From Alloactinosynnema sp. L-07 (GTDB lineage Bacteria; Actinomycetota; Actinomycetes; Mycobacteriales; Pseudonocardiaceae): DNA of 64,000 nucleotides. The notes below the pieces were generated by a model that searched no databases, was not told the origin of the DNA, and saw nothing but the letters and a program-made list of their open reading frames with translations. The position numbers were made by a program, and so were the translations under genes. Positions 8,573 to 17,023 of this stretch are shown here, in pieces; within the stretch, counting starts at the first letter, position 1; each line of letters opens with the position of its first letter. The DNA lies in contig NZ_LN850107.1 in NCBI RefSeq assembly GCF_900070365.1, positions 2,976,001 through 3,040,000 on the forward strand. The letters run 5' to 3'.

Positions 8573-9969
8573 GGCTTCGCTCCTGCTTGGGCGGCCTCGT
8601 ACTCCGCGCGGGCGGTGGGGCCCAGCGGGTAGAGGCCGTCGATGGACTCGCCCGCGGCCACCCGGGCGAGGATGTAGCGCTCTTCGGCTTCCTGGGCCAG
8701 CGCGTCGGCGGCCACGGTGTCGGCGAGCGCGGCGGGGATGAGCAGCACGCCCTCGGCGTCGCCGACCAGCACGTCACCGGGCCGCACCAGCACCCCGGCG
8801 CACGCGACGTCCACGCCGACCTCCCACGGCACGTGCCTGCGCCCGAGGACCGAGGCGTGCGCGCCGCCGCTGTAGGCCGGGAGGTCGAGGTCGGCGAACG
8901 CGGGCGAGTCGCGCAGGCAGCCGTCGGTGACCACCCCGGCCGCGCCAAGGCGCAGGGCCCGCATGGCGAGGATGTCGCCGAGGGTGCCCGCGCCGCGGTC
9001 CTCGCGGGCGTCGATCACCAGCACCTGGCCGGGCCCGATCGACTCCACGGCCCGCTTCTGGGCGTTCATGCCGCCGCCGCGCTCGGCGAACAGGTCCTCC
9101 CGGAGCGGGAGGAACCGCAGCGTGTGGGCGGTGCCGACCATCCGCAGGTCCGGGCGCGATGGCCGCAGCCCGGTGAGGAACGTGTGGTCGAGTCCGAGCT
9201 TGCGGAGCTGACTGGACAGGGTCGCGGTAGCGACCTGCCGCAGCGCGGCCTCGGTCTCCGGCTTGATCGACGGCACCGGCCGCCCGTAGGCGAGGTCGCG
9301 GTCGAGTGCGGTGACCCGCGGGCGGACCGGCGCGGCACCCGCCTCGACCACGGTGTTGCGCAGCGGCTCGGTGTCGCCGATCGCGACCTCGACCACGTCC
9401 CCAGGGTTGACCACGGTCGCGCCGGAGGGGGTGCCGGTGAGGATGATGTCGCCGGGTTCGAGGGTGATCGTGGCGGACAGGTCCGACACCAGGTGGGCGA
9501 AGTCGAACAGCAGGTCGGCGGTGGACGCGTCCTGCACGAGGACACCGTTGACCCAGGTGCGCAGCCGCAGGTCGCGCGGGTCGACCGTGCGCGGGTCGAT
9601 GAGCACCGGGCCGACCGGGGTGTACCCGTCGGCGCCCTTGCTGCGCAGGTTGGAACCGCGGTCGGCGGCCCGCAGGTCGTGCACGCCGAAGTCGTTGGCC
9701 GCCGCGAGCCAGGCTATGTGGTCCCAGGCGGCCTCTCGGGACACCTTCGACGCCCGTTCGCCGATGACCACGGCGATCTCGCCCTCGAAGGCGGACAGCT
9801 CGGTGCCGACCGGGCGGACCAGGTCGACCCCGGTGGCCGACAGCGAGGACGGCGGCTTGAGGAAGTACGACGGCGCGTCGGGCACCCGGCCGCGCTCGGC
9901 GGCGCGGGAGCGGTGGTTGAGGTGGACCGCGACGATCTTCGTCGGGGCCAGGCCGAGCGGGTGGCTCAC
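8569..9969 (-). CDS. Fusion: FAH-family isomerase/decarboxylase (HpaG-like) plus RraA-like aldolase domain
   Basis: The 466-residue protein joins two enzymes. Residues 1-225 are an FAH/HpaG domain with the metal-binding acids of FEGEIAVVIG and the stretch NDFGVHDL followed by NLRSKGADGYTPVGP, as in HpaG. Residues 235-460 are an RraA/HMG-aldolase-like domain with GTLGDI, GVVTDGCLRD and a closing GDAEGV. Classical HpaG instead carries two FAH domains (isomerase and decarboxylase). The RraA family includes metal-dependent aldolases and oxaloacetate decarboxylases, so the fusion could couple isomerisation with decarboxylation or C-C cleavage. The GTG at 9969 overlaps the hpaD stop. The exact reactions are inferred. 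Confidence 0.85.
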   Translation of the reverse strand: MSHPLGLAPTKIVAVHLNHRSRAAERGRVPDAPSYFLKPPSSLSATGVDLVRPVGTELSAFEGEIAVVIGERASKVSREAAWDHIAWLAAANDFGVHDLRAADRGSNLRSKGADGYTPVGPVLIDPRTVDPRDLRLRTWVNGVLVQDASTADLLFDFAHLVSDLSATITLEPGDIILTGTPSGATVVNPGDVVEVAIGDTEPLRNTVVEAGAAPVRPRVTALDRDLAYGRPVPSIKPETEAALRQVATATLSSQLRKLGLDHTFLTGLRPSRPDLRMVGTAHTLRFLPLREDLFAERGGGMNAQKRAVESIGPGQVLVIDAREDRGAGTLGDILAMRALRLGAAGVVTDGCLRDSPAFADLDLPAYSGGAHASVLGRRHVPWEVGVDVACAGVLVRPGDVLVGDAEGVLLIPAALADTVAADALAQEAEERYILARVAAGESIDGLYPLGPTARAEYEAAQAGAKP

Positions 9970-10820
9970 GGCGCCACCACCGGGAAGTCCACGATGACCT
10001 GGCCAGTCCCGCTCGACGGGAAGTAGTCGCAGAGCTGCTCGCCCTTGCCGGAGTAGGCGTCCCAGCCGAGCATCCCGAACAGCATCGCGGTGTCGGCCAT
10101 GGCCGCCTCACCGGTGCACCGGGCGTTGTAGGCGGGCAGGCCCGCGAGGAACTCGGCGATGCGGCCGTCGCGCCACTGTTCGAGCACGCGGCGGTCGGTC
10201 TGCTCGTTGAACGGGTCGCTGATGCGGTCCAGGTACTCCGAGGACACCTCGTTCGGCGGGAACTGGTGCGACAGCGAACCGCTGGCCAGGAACGCGACCT
10301 TGCGGTCACTGCGCGCGACCGCCCGCATCAGCGCCTCGCCGACCCGGCGGTTCTCCTCGATGGTGGAATAGATGTTGCACCCCACCGGCACCACCGCGAG
10401 CGGCTCCTCGGCGCGGTTCATGAAATGCATCGGCACCAGCGTCGCGTATTCCAGGCCGAGGTCGCGCACGTCGTGCGTCATGGCCTTCTGGCCGCCCGCC
10501 TTGATCTCCTCGACCACGAGCGTGGCCAGGTCGGGGGCGCCCGGGTAGTCGTATTCCAGGTCGTGGATGAAGTGCGGCAGCTCGTGCGAGGCGTAGCTGC
10601 CGTGGTGGCGCGGCTTGCTGTTGACGTGGAATCCCATGCTGTTCATCCAGTGCGAGTCCGCCACGAGGAACGTGTCCGCGCCCCGCTCGCGGGCCCGGCG
10701 GCCCACCTCGGCCAGGCCGAGTTCGGCGGGCCTGCGGATGCCGTGGTGCTTGCCCGGGTGGATCGACAGCCAGATCGACGGCACGTGGGTGATCTTGGCG
10801 GCCAGCACCAGCTCGCCCAT
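9966..10820 (-). CDS. hpaD: 3,4-dihydroxyphenylacetate 2,3-dioxygenase (HpaD, class III extradiol)
   Basis: The 284-residue protein aligns along its length with E. coli HpaD: LAAKITHVPS at the start, ELPHFIHDLEYDYPG, LEYATLVPM, FLASGSLSHQFPP and the ending YFPSSGTGQV. The conserved His of ITHVPS belongs to the iron-binding set of this LigB-type family. It opens the ring of homoprotocatechuate between carbons 2 and 3. The ATG at 10820 is preceded by GGGAGGT; longer upstream starts lack this. It is the first gene of the leftward operon and lies divergent to an AraC regulator. Confidence 0.92.
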   Translation of the reverse strand: MGELVLAAKITHVPSIWLSIHPGKHHGIRRPAELGLAEVGRRARERGADTFLVADSHWMNSMGFHVNSKPRHHGSYASHELPHFIHDLEYDYPGAPDLATLVVEEIKAGGQKAMTHDVRDLGLEYATLVPMHFMNRAEEPLAVVPVGCNIYSTIEENRRVGEALMRAVARSDRKVAFLASGSLSHQFPPNEVSSEYLDRISDPFNEQTDRRVLEQWRDGRIAEFLAGLPAYNARCTGEAAMADTAMLFGMLGWDAYSGKGEQLCDYFPSSGTGQVIVDFPVVAP

Positions 10821-10848
10821 GGGGACCTCCCGGCCTGAGACGGTTGAT

Positions 10849-10864
10849 GGCACGGTTTCGTGCC
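10849..10864. promoter_or_regulatory. Perfect palindrome upstream of hpaD
   Basis: GGCACGGTTTCGTGCC has 6-bp arms and a 4-bp centre, 28 bp before the hpaD start in the hpaD-araC divergent region. It may be a regulator site or an RNA hairpin in the hpaD leader. Confidence 0.45.
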
Positions 10865-10894
10865 GCGACAAAGGTCTAACAGGACGGTCGCGGC
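10862..10894. repeat. 8-bp inverted repeat in hpaD-araC intergenic region
   Basis: GCCGCGAC (10862-10869) and GTCGCGGC (10887-10894) are perfect arms 17 bp apart and share three bases with the adjacent palindrome. The spacing suits a dimeric regulator bound on one face of the helix. Function is inference. Confidence 0.4.
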
Positions 10895-11013
10895 GTGCGA
10901 TTGACTCGGCGCGCACCTCTGTTGTCCGGCGGCGCACGTGGGTGCGCCGGGGTCACCATCCGGACACGCGCCCTTGACGGGGACGCCACCGACGAGTGAG
11001 TCTGCGGGTCACG

Positions 11014-11036
11014 GGGTTCACGGGGTCACCACGAGT
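11014..11036 (+). repeat. 9-bp tandem repeat just upstream of the AraC-type gene
   Basis: The stretch reads TCACGGGGT twice in tandem followed by TCACC-like bases, and the 9-mer ACGAGTGAG occurs on both sides of it (10992 and 11030). Direct repeats of this kind are common targets of AraC-family proteins, so autoregulation is possible. Confidence 0.3.
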
Positions 11037-11044
11037 GAGGTCGG

Positions 11045-12004
11045 ATGAGCTATGCGCTGAGCACCACGGGAGTCGCGCCCGCCGACCAGTTCCCGCTGTG
11101 GGAATCGGCTGTCTCGCACACCTTCGTGCCGCTGCGCGCCTCCACGACCGCGGTCGGCCCGTTCCGGGGTCGGCTGCGCGGACGGAGCCTGGGCAACGTC
11201 GGCGTGTTCGAGGCGACCGCGGACGCGCACACGGTGCGCCGAACGTCGCGCACCATCGCCGCGGCCGACCCCGAGTTCTACAAGCTCAGCCTCCAGTTGC
11301 ACGGCACGGCCCAACTCGCCCAGGACGGGCGGCAGGCGGCGCTGGCGCAAGGCGACTTCGCCATCTACGACACCACCCGCCCCTACACGCTGGCGTTCGA
11401 CGACTTCTCCTCGACGCTGGTCCTGATGTTCCCGCGCGACATGCTGTGCCTGCCCGCCGGGCACGTGGCGAACCTGACCGCGACCCGCTTCACCGGGACC
11501 GCCGGGGTCAGCGGCATCGTCAGCGCGACGCTGGTGAACCTGGCCCGCAACCTCGACGATCCCGAGGTCAGCGGCAGCTTCCGGCTGGCCCGCAACGTGG
11601 TCGACCTGCTCGGCACCGCGCTGGCCGACCGCGTCGAGTACGCCGATGTGCCTGCCGAGTCCGCCAGGGCGGCGCTGCTGGTCACCATCAAGTCCTTTGT
11701 GGAGTCCCACTTGGACGACCCGACGCTGGCACCGTCGGACATCGCCGCCGCGCACCACATCTCGACCCGGTACCTGCACAAGTTGTTCAGCGAGGCCGGA
11801 ACCACCGTGTCCGCCTACATCAGACACCGACGGCTGGAGCACTGTGGACAGGACCTGGCCGACCCTGGCAAGCACCGGCTGTCCATCGGCGTCATCGGCG
11901 CCCGCTGGGGCCTGCCCGACGCGTCCTACCTGAGCCGGGCGTTCAAAACCGAGTATGGCGTGTCGCCCAGCGAGTACCGCAGGCGCGGGATCATGCTGCG
12001 CTGA
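11045..12004 (+). CDS. AraC-family regulator, FeaR-like
   Basis: The 319-residue protein has an N-terminal AraC_binding_2-type sensor half (residues 1-200, with EFYKLSLQLHG) and a C-terminal double helix-turn-helix (residues 210-315: DIAAAHHISTRYLHKLF and SYLSRAFKTEYGVSPSEYR). The architecture is that of FeaR, which activates amine oxidase and phenylacetaldehyde dehydrogenase genes. GAGG lies just before the ATG. It is divergent from the hpaD operon and 70 bp ahead of an aldehyde dehydrogenase, so it probably controls both. The specific FeaR comparison rests on domain type and context. Confidence 0.85.
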   Translation: MSYALSTTGVAPADQFPLWESAVSHTFVPLRASTTAVGPFRGRLRGRSLGNVGVFEATADAHTVRRTSRTIAAADPEFYKLSLQLHGTAQLAQDGRQAALAQGDFAIYDTTRPYTLAFDDFSSTLVLMFPRDMLCLPAGHVANLTATRFTGTAGVSGIVSATLVNLARNLDDPEVSGSFRLARNVVDLLGTALADRVEYADVPAESARAALLVTIKSFVESHLDDPTLAPSDIAAAHHISTRYLHKLFSEAGTTVSAYIRHRRLEHCGQDLADPGKHRLSIGVIGARWGLPDASYLSRAFKTEYGVSPSEYRRRGIMLR

Positions 12005-12073
12005 GCACGCCCGGTCAACGGCCATGCACGCGTGGCCAAGTCGGCGGCCACACCGGTTCGCACACTGTCCATC

Positions 12074-13504
12074 ATGCGCACCACGAACCTCTACATCGAC
12101 GGCGAGTGGGGAGCCGGGGCCGCCGGTCCGCTCACCACCGCCGACCCAGCCACCGGCGCCCCGCTGGCCGCCTGCGCCACCGCGGGCCCGGCCGACGTCG
12201 ACGCCGCCGTCGCCGCGGCCCGCGCCGCCCTGGCGGGCTGGGCGGCCACCCCGCCCGCCGACCGGGCCCGGATCCTGTGGCGGATCGCCGACCTGATCGA
12301 CGCCAACGCCGAGGAGCTCGCGCTCACCGAGACCCTCGACCAGGGCCAGCCGCTGTCGGTCTCGCGTGCGGTGAGCGTCCCGGGGGCGGCGGCGCACTTC
12401 CGCTACTTCGCGGGCTGGTGCGACAAGATCGACGGCGCCGCCCGGACGGTGTCTTTCCCGGACACCCTCCAGTACGACCGCCGGGTGCCGGTCGGGGTCT
12501 GCGCGCTCATCGCGCCGTGGAACTTCCCGCTGATGATCATGGCGTGGAAGCTGGCGCCCGCGCTGGCGTGCGGGAACACGGCGGTGATCAAGCCCGCCGA
12601 GCAGACGCCGCTGACCACCGTGCGGCTGGTGGAACTGTGCGCCGAGGCCGGGGTCCCGCGCGGTGTGGTGAACCTGCTGACCGGCGGCCCGGAGACCGGC
12701 GCGGCGATGGTCGCGCACCCTGGCGTGGACAAGGTGTCGTTCACCGGCTCGACGTCGGTGGGCGCGCGGATCGCCGCCGTCGCGAGCCTGAAGCGGGTGA
12801 CGCTGGAACTCGGCGGGAAGACGCCAGTCGTGGTGGCCGCCGACGCCGACATCGACGCCGCCGTCGCGGGCACCGTGGCGGGCGGGCTGCTCAACTCCGG
12901 CCAGGTCTGCGCCGCCTACGCCCGCGTGTACGTCGACCGGGCCCGGCGCGACGAGTTCGCCACGAAGCTGGCCGCCGCCGTGGCCACGCTGCGCCTCGGC
13001 GCGGGGACCGACCCGGAGGTCGACCTCGGCCCGCTGGTCAGTCAGGAGCACCGGGCCCGAGTGGACGCGCACGTGCGGCGGGCCGTCACCGAGGGCGCCG
13101 TCCTGGTCACCGGCGGATCCGCGCCGGCCGGCCCCGGCTGCTTCTACCGGCCGACGGTCTTCGCCGGGGTGTCGGAAGAGATGGCAGTCGCCCGGGACGA
13201 GGTGTTCGGCCCGGTCGTCGCCGTACTGGACTACGACGACGAGGACGAGTTGCTCACCCGTGTCAACGCCTCCCCGTACGGCCTCGCCGCCGCGGTGTGG
13301 AGCGACGACCTGCGCACCGCCCACCGGCTGGCCGACGGCATCCGCGCGGGCGCGGTGTTCGTCAACATGCCGTGCGTCCCGGACCCGGCGGCCCCGTGGG
13401 GCGGCTTCGGCGCGAGCGGCGTCGGCCGGGAGATGGGGCCGTACGCGATCGACGCGTACACCGAGGTCAAGGGCGTCTGGGTGAACCTGGGCGGCGGCCG
13501 GTGA
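12074..13504 (+). CDS. Aldehyde dehydrogenase (arylacetaldehyde type likely)
   Basis: This 476-residue NAD(P)-dependent aldehyde dehydrogenase is complete. It shows the Asn motif IAPWNFPLMIMAWKLAP, base Glu in LELGGKTP and catalytic Cys in NSGQVCAAYARV. The ATG at 12074 starts with the typical NLYIDGEW; a GTG at 12032 is a weaker option. It is the first gene after the FeaR-like regulator. In phenylethylamine and tyramine catabolism, FeaB-type enzymes oxidise the aldehyde made by amine oxidase, which is the likely role here. Direct evidence for the substrate is lacking. Confidence 0.85.
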   Translation: MRTTNLYIDGEWGAGAAGPLTTADPATGAPLAACATAGPADVDAAVAAARAALAGWAATPPADRARILWRIADLIDANAEELALTETLDQGQPLSVSRAVSVPGAAAHFRYFAGWCDKIDGAARTVSFPDTLQYDRRVPVGVCALIAPWNFPLMIMAWKLAPALACGNTAVIKPAEQTPLTTVRLVELCAEAGVPRGVVNLLTGGPETGAAMVAHPGVDKVSFTGSTSVGARIAAVASLKRVTLELGGKTPVVVAADADIDAAVAGTVAGGLLNSGQVCAAYARVYVDRARRDEFATKLAAAVATLRLGAGTDPEVDLGPLVSQEHRARVDAHVRRAVTEGAVLVTGGSAPAGPGCFYRPTVFAGVSEEMAVARDEVFGPVVAVLDYDDEDELLTRVNASPYGLAAAVWSDDLRTAHRLADGIRAGAVFVNMPCVPDPAAPWGGFGASGVGREMGPYAIDAYTEVKGVWVNLGGGR

Positions 13505-14916
13505 CGCCGTTCTGGGTGGCAGGCCGTCCGTGCGACGGGCCGACCGCCGTCGAGGTCCGCGGTCCGTGGGACGGCGGCCTCGCCGGGGTGACGTCGTACG
13601 CGAGCGCCGCGCAGGTGGAGGGCGCCGTGGCCGCGGCATGGGAGTCGCGGCACCTCGACGTGCCCGCCCACGTCCGCGCGGACGCCCTCGACCACGTGTC
13701 GCGTTCCCTGACCACCCGGGCGGAGGAGGTCGCGGCGCTGGTCACCGCCGAGTCCGGCAAGCCGATCACCTGGGCCATGGCGGAGGTCGCCCGCGCCGCG
13801 GCGACCTTCCGCTGGGGGGCGGAGGAGGCCAGGCGCTTCTCCGGCTCCATGCAGCGGCTCGACACCGACGCGGCCTCCACGGGCCGGGTGGCCCTGATCC
13901 GGCGGGTGCCCCGGGGCCCGGTTCTGGGCATCACGCCGTTCAACTTCCCGGTCAACCTGGTCGCGCACAAGCTCGCGCCCGCCATCGCGGTGGGCGCCCC
14001 GGTGATCATCAAGCCCGCGCCCGCCACTCCACTGTCGGCGCTGTTGCTGGGGTCGCTGCTGGCCGAGACGGATCTGCCCGGCGGCCTGTGGTCGATCCTG
14101 CCGGTGCCGAACGAGTCGGCGCCCGCGCTGGCCGCCGACGTCCGGCTGCCGCTGGTGTCGTTCACCGGCAGCGACAGCGTCGGCCACGCCATCCGCGATG
14201 CCAACCCCGCCAAGCACATCGTGCTGGAGCTGGGCGGCAACGCGGCGGTGATCGTCTGTCCCGATTGGACGGACTTGGACCACGCCGCCGACCGGATCGC
14301 GCGGTTCGGGACCTACCAGGCGGGCCAGTCGTGCGTGTCGGTGCAGCGGGTGTACGCCCACCGCTCGGTGTACGCGCTGCTGCGCTCCCTGCTGGCCGAC
14401 CGCCTCGCGGCCCTGCCGGTCGGCGATCCCCGCTCGGCCGCGACCCACGTGGGCCCGCTCATCGACACCGCCGCCGCCGACCGGATCACCGGGTGGATCG
14501 ATGCCGCGGTGGCCGCGGGTGCGACCCTCGTGACCGGCGGCGGCCGGGACGGCACCACCGTGGCCCCGACCTTGCTCACCGACGTCCCACCGACGTGCGC
14601 CTTGGTGACCGAGGAGGCCTTCGGCCCCGTCCTGGTCCTCACCCCGTACGACACCTTCGACGAAGCGGTGACCCTGGTCAACGCGTCCCGCTACGGCCTG
14701 CAGGCGGGCGTCTTCACCCACGACATGCGCGTCGTGGCGGCCAGCGCGGACCTGGAGGTCGGCGGGGTGGTCATCGGCGACGTGCCGACGTACCGGGCCG
14801 ACCAGATGCCGTACGGCGGCGTGAAGGACTCGGGGACCGGCCGCGAGGGGGTCGCGGCGGCGATGGACGACCTGACCGAGCCCCGGGTCACGGTCTTGAC
14901 CGGCTGGCGACTCTAG
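13501..14916 (+). CDS. Aldehyde dehydrogenase (possible succinate semialdehyde type)
   Basis: A 471-residue aldehyde dehydrogenase translated in tandem with its predecessor (GTGA overlap at 13501). Motifs: ITPFNFPVNLVAHKLAP, LELGGNAAV with the base Glu, and Cys in AGQSCVSVQRV. The short N-terminus and the phrase ITPFNFPVNLV are of the sub-group near lactaldehyde/succinate-semialdehyde dehydrogenases. Cleavage of the C7 keto-diacid in the hpa pathway yields succinate semialdehyde, so it could finish the route. Its 3' end overlaps the convergent LuxR gene by 4 bases. Confidence 0.83.
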   Translation: MTPFWVAGRPCDGPTAVEVRGPWDGGLAGVTSYASAAQVEGAVAAAWESRHLDVPAHVRADALDHVSRSLTTRAEEVAALVTAESGKPITWAMAEVARAAATFRWGAEEARRFSGSMQRLDTDAASTGRVALIRRVPRGPVLGITPFNFPVNLVAHKLAPAIAVGAPVIIKPAPATPLSALLLGSLLAETDLPGGLWSILPVPNESAPALAADVRLPLVSFTGSDSVGHAIRDANPAKHIVLELGGNAAVIVCPDWTDLDHAADRIARFGTYQAGQSCVSVQRVYAHRSVYALLRSLLADRLAALPVGDPRSAATHVGPLIDTAAADRITGWIDAAVAAGATLVTGGGRDGTTVAPTLLTDVPPTCALVTEEAFGPVLVLTPYDTFDEAVTLVNASRYGLQAGVFTHDMRVVAASADLEVGGVVIGDVPTYRADQMPYGGVKDSGTGREGVAAAMDDLTEPRVTVLTGWRL

Positions 14917-15935
14917 CCCCAGTCCGGGTCCGTTCCCCGGGTGAGGCGCGCGAGCGCGCCGATGCCCGTGGGATCGGTGGGGCGGATGAGACCCGCGCGG
15001 GCGGCCACGCCCGCGGTCTCGCCGCGGGTCTGGCAGTCCAGTTTGGTCAGCAGGCGTTCGACGTAGGTTTCCACGGTGCGGCGGGAGACGACCAGGATCT
15101 CGGCGATGGCCTGGTTGCTCAGGCCCGCGACCAGGCCCGTGGCCACGTCCAGTTCCCGCGCGGTCAGCCCCAGGGTGTTGGCGAACGGGGTGGTGGCGAT
15201 GACGACACCGACGTGCGGCCCCTTGGTGACGCGCAGGAAGCGGCTGCGGTGCCAGCCGTCCGCGGATTGCCACAGGAAGGGCAGCGTGTCCGCGCGCAGG
15301 CGGGCGAAGGCGTCGGCCAGGGCCAGCAGGGCCGGGTCGTCGGCCACCGGCGATGGCTGCCTGCCGGGCACATAGGACACCGACGGGACCAGCCAGCTCG
15401 CCGCCCACTCCGGGCCGAACCAGGCGTCCAGACGCGGGCAGTGCAGCGGGTCGACGCGGCGGGCCATGGCGGCGCCGACGGAGGCGACGAACGAGCGGGT
15501 GGTCTCGTCGAAGGCGTGGCGGACGGGGGCGTTCATGTGCAGGACGCCGACGACGGTCCCCGCCGGGGAGCTCAGGGCGGCGGAAAGGCCGTCCTCGAAC
15601 CCGGCGGGGGCCAGCCGGTTCTGGTAGTGCGGCGAGTCCCGGAAGTTGTGCGGCATGTCGTCCATGAGCAGCGGGGTCGGCGACTCGAACAGCTGGGTGC
15701 CCCACCGGGTGCGGGGCAGCTCGTAGGCCAGCTCGGTGCTGACGGCCCGGCTGTAGCCGTCCTCGGTGATGACGTGGAACCGGCGGTCGACCGGGTCCCA
15801 CCCGGTCAGCTGGGTGGCACAGGCGCCGGGGAGGGCGCGGCGCAGCAGGTGCAGGACCTGGTCCCACTCGACCGTGCCCGCGGTGCCGAGCGCGGCGCCG
15901 ATACGCACCGCTTCGGCGAGCAGCTTGTCGTCCAT
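14913..15935 (-). CDS. LuxR-family regulator with GAF-like sensor domain
   Basis: A 340-residue one-component regulator. Residues 1-180 look like a GAF-type small-molecule sensor, and residues 270-335 are a LuxR helix-turn-helix (LTARELDVATGLVAGLSNQAIAE followed in the next helix by RTVETYVERLLTKL). GGAGG precedes the ATG at 15935. It lies 119 bp behind the long amine oxidase operon on the same strand and is convergent with the aldehyde dehydrogenase gene. It may regulate the operon in front of it; there is no direct sequence sign of its target. Confidence 0.85.
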   Translation of the reverse strand: MDDKLLAEAVRIGAALGTAGTVEWDQVLHLLRRALPGACATQLTGWDPVDRRFHVITEDGYSRAVSTELAYELPRTRWGTQLFESPTPLLMDDMPHNFRDSPHYQNRLAPAGFEDGLSAALSSPAGTVVGVLHMNAPVRHAFDETTRSFVASVGAAMARRVDPLHCPRLDAWFGPEWAASWLVPSVSYVPGRQPSPVADDPALLALADAFARLRADTLPFLWQSADGWHRSRFLRVTKGPHVGVVIATTPFANTLGLTARELDVATGLVAGLSNQAIAEILVVSRRTVETYVERLLTKLDCQTRGETAGVAARAGLIRPTDPTGIGALARLTRGTDPDWG

Positions 15936-16054
15936 GCGCGCCTCCAAGGGGAATCCGCTGAAGCTAGTCGGCGGAAAGCGGCTCGGACAACCATTTGTAC
16001 GCGGGCGGTCAAGGCCCTGTGCGCGCTCGTCCCATCCCCGGCACCCCGGGCCCG

Positions 16055-17023
16055 TCAGTGGCCGGTCGGGTCGACGATCCCCTGGTCGAGCCACAGGTCC
16101 GCGACGGCGTCGCGGATCTCGGCGCCGTGCTTCTCGGCCAGGGCCACCGCGGCCAGGTTCTCGGTGAGCTGCGCGACGCGGCTCGTGCCGAACAGGACGG
16201 TCGTCGTGGCCGGGTCGGCGAGGCAGAACGCGATGGCGACCTGGGCGGGCGTCGCGGCGAAGCCCTCGGCCAGCTCACCGAGTCTGCCCGCCGCCGCGAC
16301 GATCCGCTCGCGGATGCCGCCAGGGTCCTTGCCGATCATTCGCTCGGGGGTGAGGTTGCCCGCGAGGATGCCGCCCTCCAGCACGTCGGAGGCCTCGATG
16401 GTGATGCCGATGTCGTCGATCAGCGTGCGGAAGGGCTCGCCGTCCGGGATGGAGCGGCGCACGACGCTGTACTTCAGCTGCGCCATCGTCGGACCCGGCA
16501 CGCCCTGCTCCTCGGCCGCCTGGTGAGCGGCGCGGATGTGGTCGACCGACCAGTTGTTGACGCCCCAGCCGCCGAGCTTCCCGGCCGCCACCAGCTCGCC
16601 CAGCTGCGCGGTGAGCAGGCGCATGTCCGGCTCCAGGCCGAACAGGTCGCCCAGGACGGCGTAGTCGGCGTGGTCGACGCCGACGCGGAAGAGCAGGCGG
16701 TCGAGCTGATCACCCATGGACTGGCCGGGGAAGTAGTTGATCCACAGCTTGGCCGACAGCTGGTAGTCGTCCCGACTCAGGCCCGCCGCCTGGGTGATGC
16801 GCCCGAACAGCACGTCGGTGTAGGACTCGGGGACCGGCTTGCCGTCGATCGAGAAGCCGCCGTAGTAGCCGACATCGAAGAAGTCGATGCCGGAGTCCAC
16901 CGCGTGCCGGACCATGTCGACGGCGTCGTGGAAGGGCATGCGGTCGTAGATGTGCCACGAGCCGAGGGAGAGCACGGACACCTCGGGGCCGGTGCGGCCG
17001 ATGCGGCGCTTCGGGATGGTCAT
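16055..17023 (-). CDS. Aldo/keto reductase-like protein lacking the catalytic His
   Basis: A 322-residue TIM-barrel AKR protein with RRIGRTGPEVSVLSLGSW at the start. Asp and Tyr of the tetrad are visible in FFDVGYYGG and Lys in SAKLWINYF. The usual His, in a phrase like DLYLIH, is replaced: the strand reads DYAVLGDLFG. AKRs without this His can have altered reactions or serve as binding proteins. The ATG overlaps the preceding esterase stop (ATGA). It is the last gene of the leftward amine operon. NADPH-linked reduction of a carbonyl intermediate is possible but uncertain. Confidence 0.82.
   Translation of the reverse strand: MTIPKRRIGRTGPEVSVLSLGSWHIYDRMPFHDAVDMVRHAVDSGIDFFDVGYYGGFSIDGKPVPESYTDVLFGRITQAAGLSRDDYQLSAKLWINYFPGQSMGDQLDRLLFRVGVDHADYAVLGDLFGLEPDMRLLTAQLGELVAAGKLGGWGVNNWSVDHIRAAHQAAEEQGVPGPTMAQLKYSVVRRSIPDGEPFRTLIDDIGITIEASDVLEGGILAGNLTPERMIGKDPGGIRERIVAAAGRLGELAEGFAATPAQVAIAFCLADPATTTVLFGTSRVAQLTENLAAVALAEKHGAEIRDAVADLWLDQGIVDPTGH

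Noticed and set aside
10996..13500. Upstream 840 codons of the frame that ends in the second aldehyde dehydrogenase
   Set aside because: This part is a shadow of the AraC and first aldehyde dehydrogenase genes; the protein proper begins at GTG 13501.
13231..15867. Very long open frame on the minus strand (878 codons) opposite two aldehyde dehydrogenases and the LuxR gene
   Set aside because: High GC leaves antisense frames open; the translation is Arg/Pro/Gly-rich with no family resemblance, and the real genes on the other frames have motifs and ribosome binding sites.
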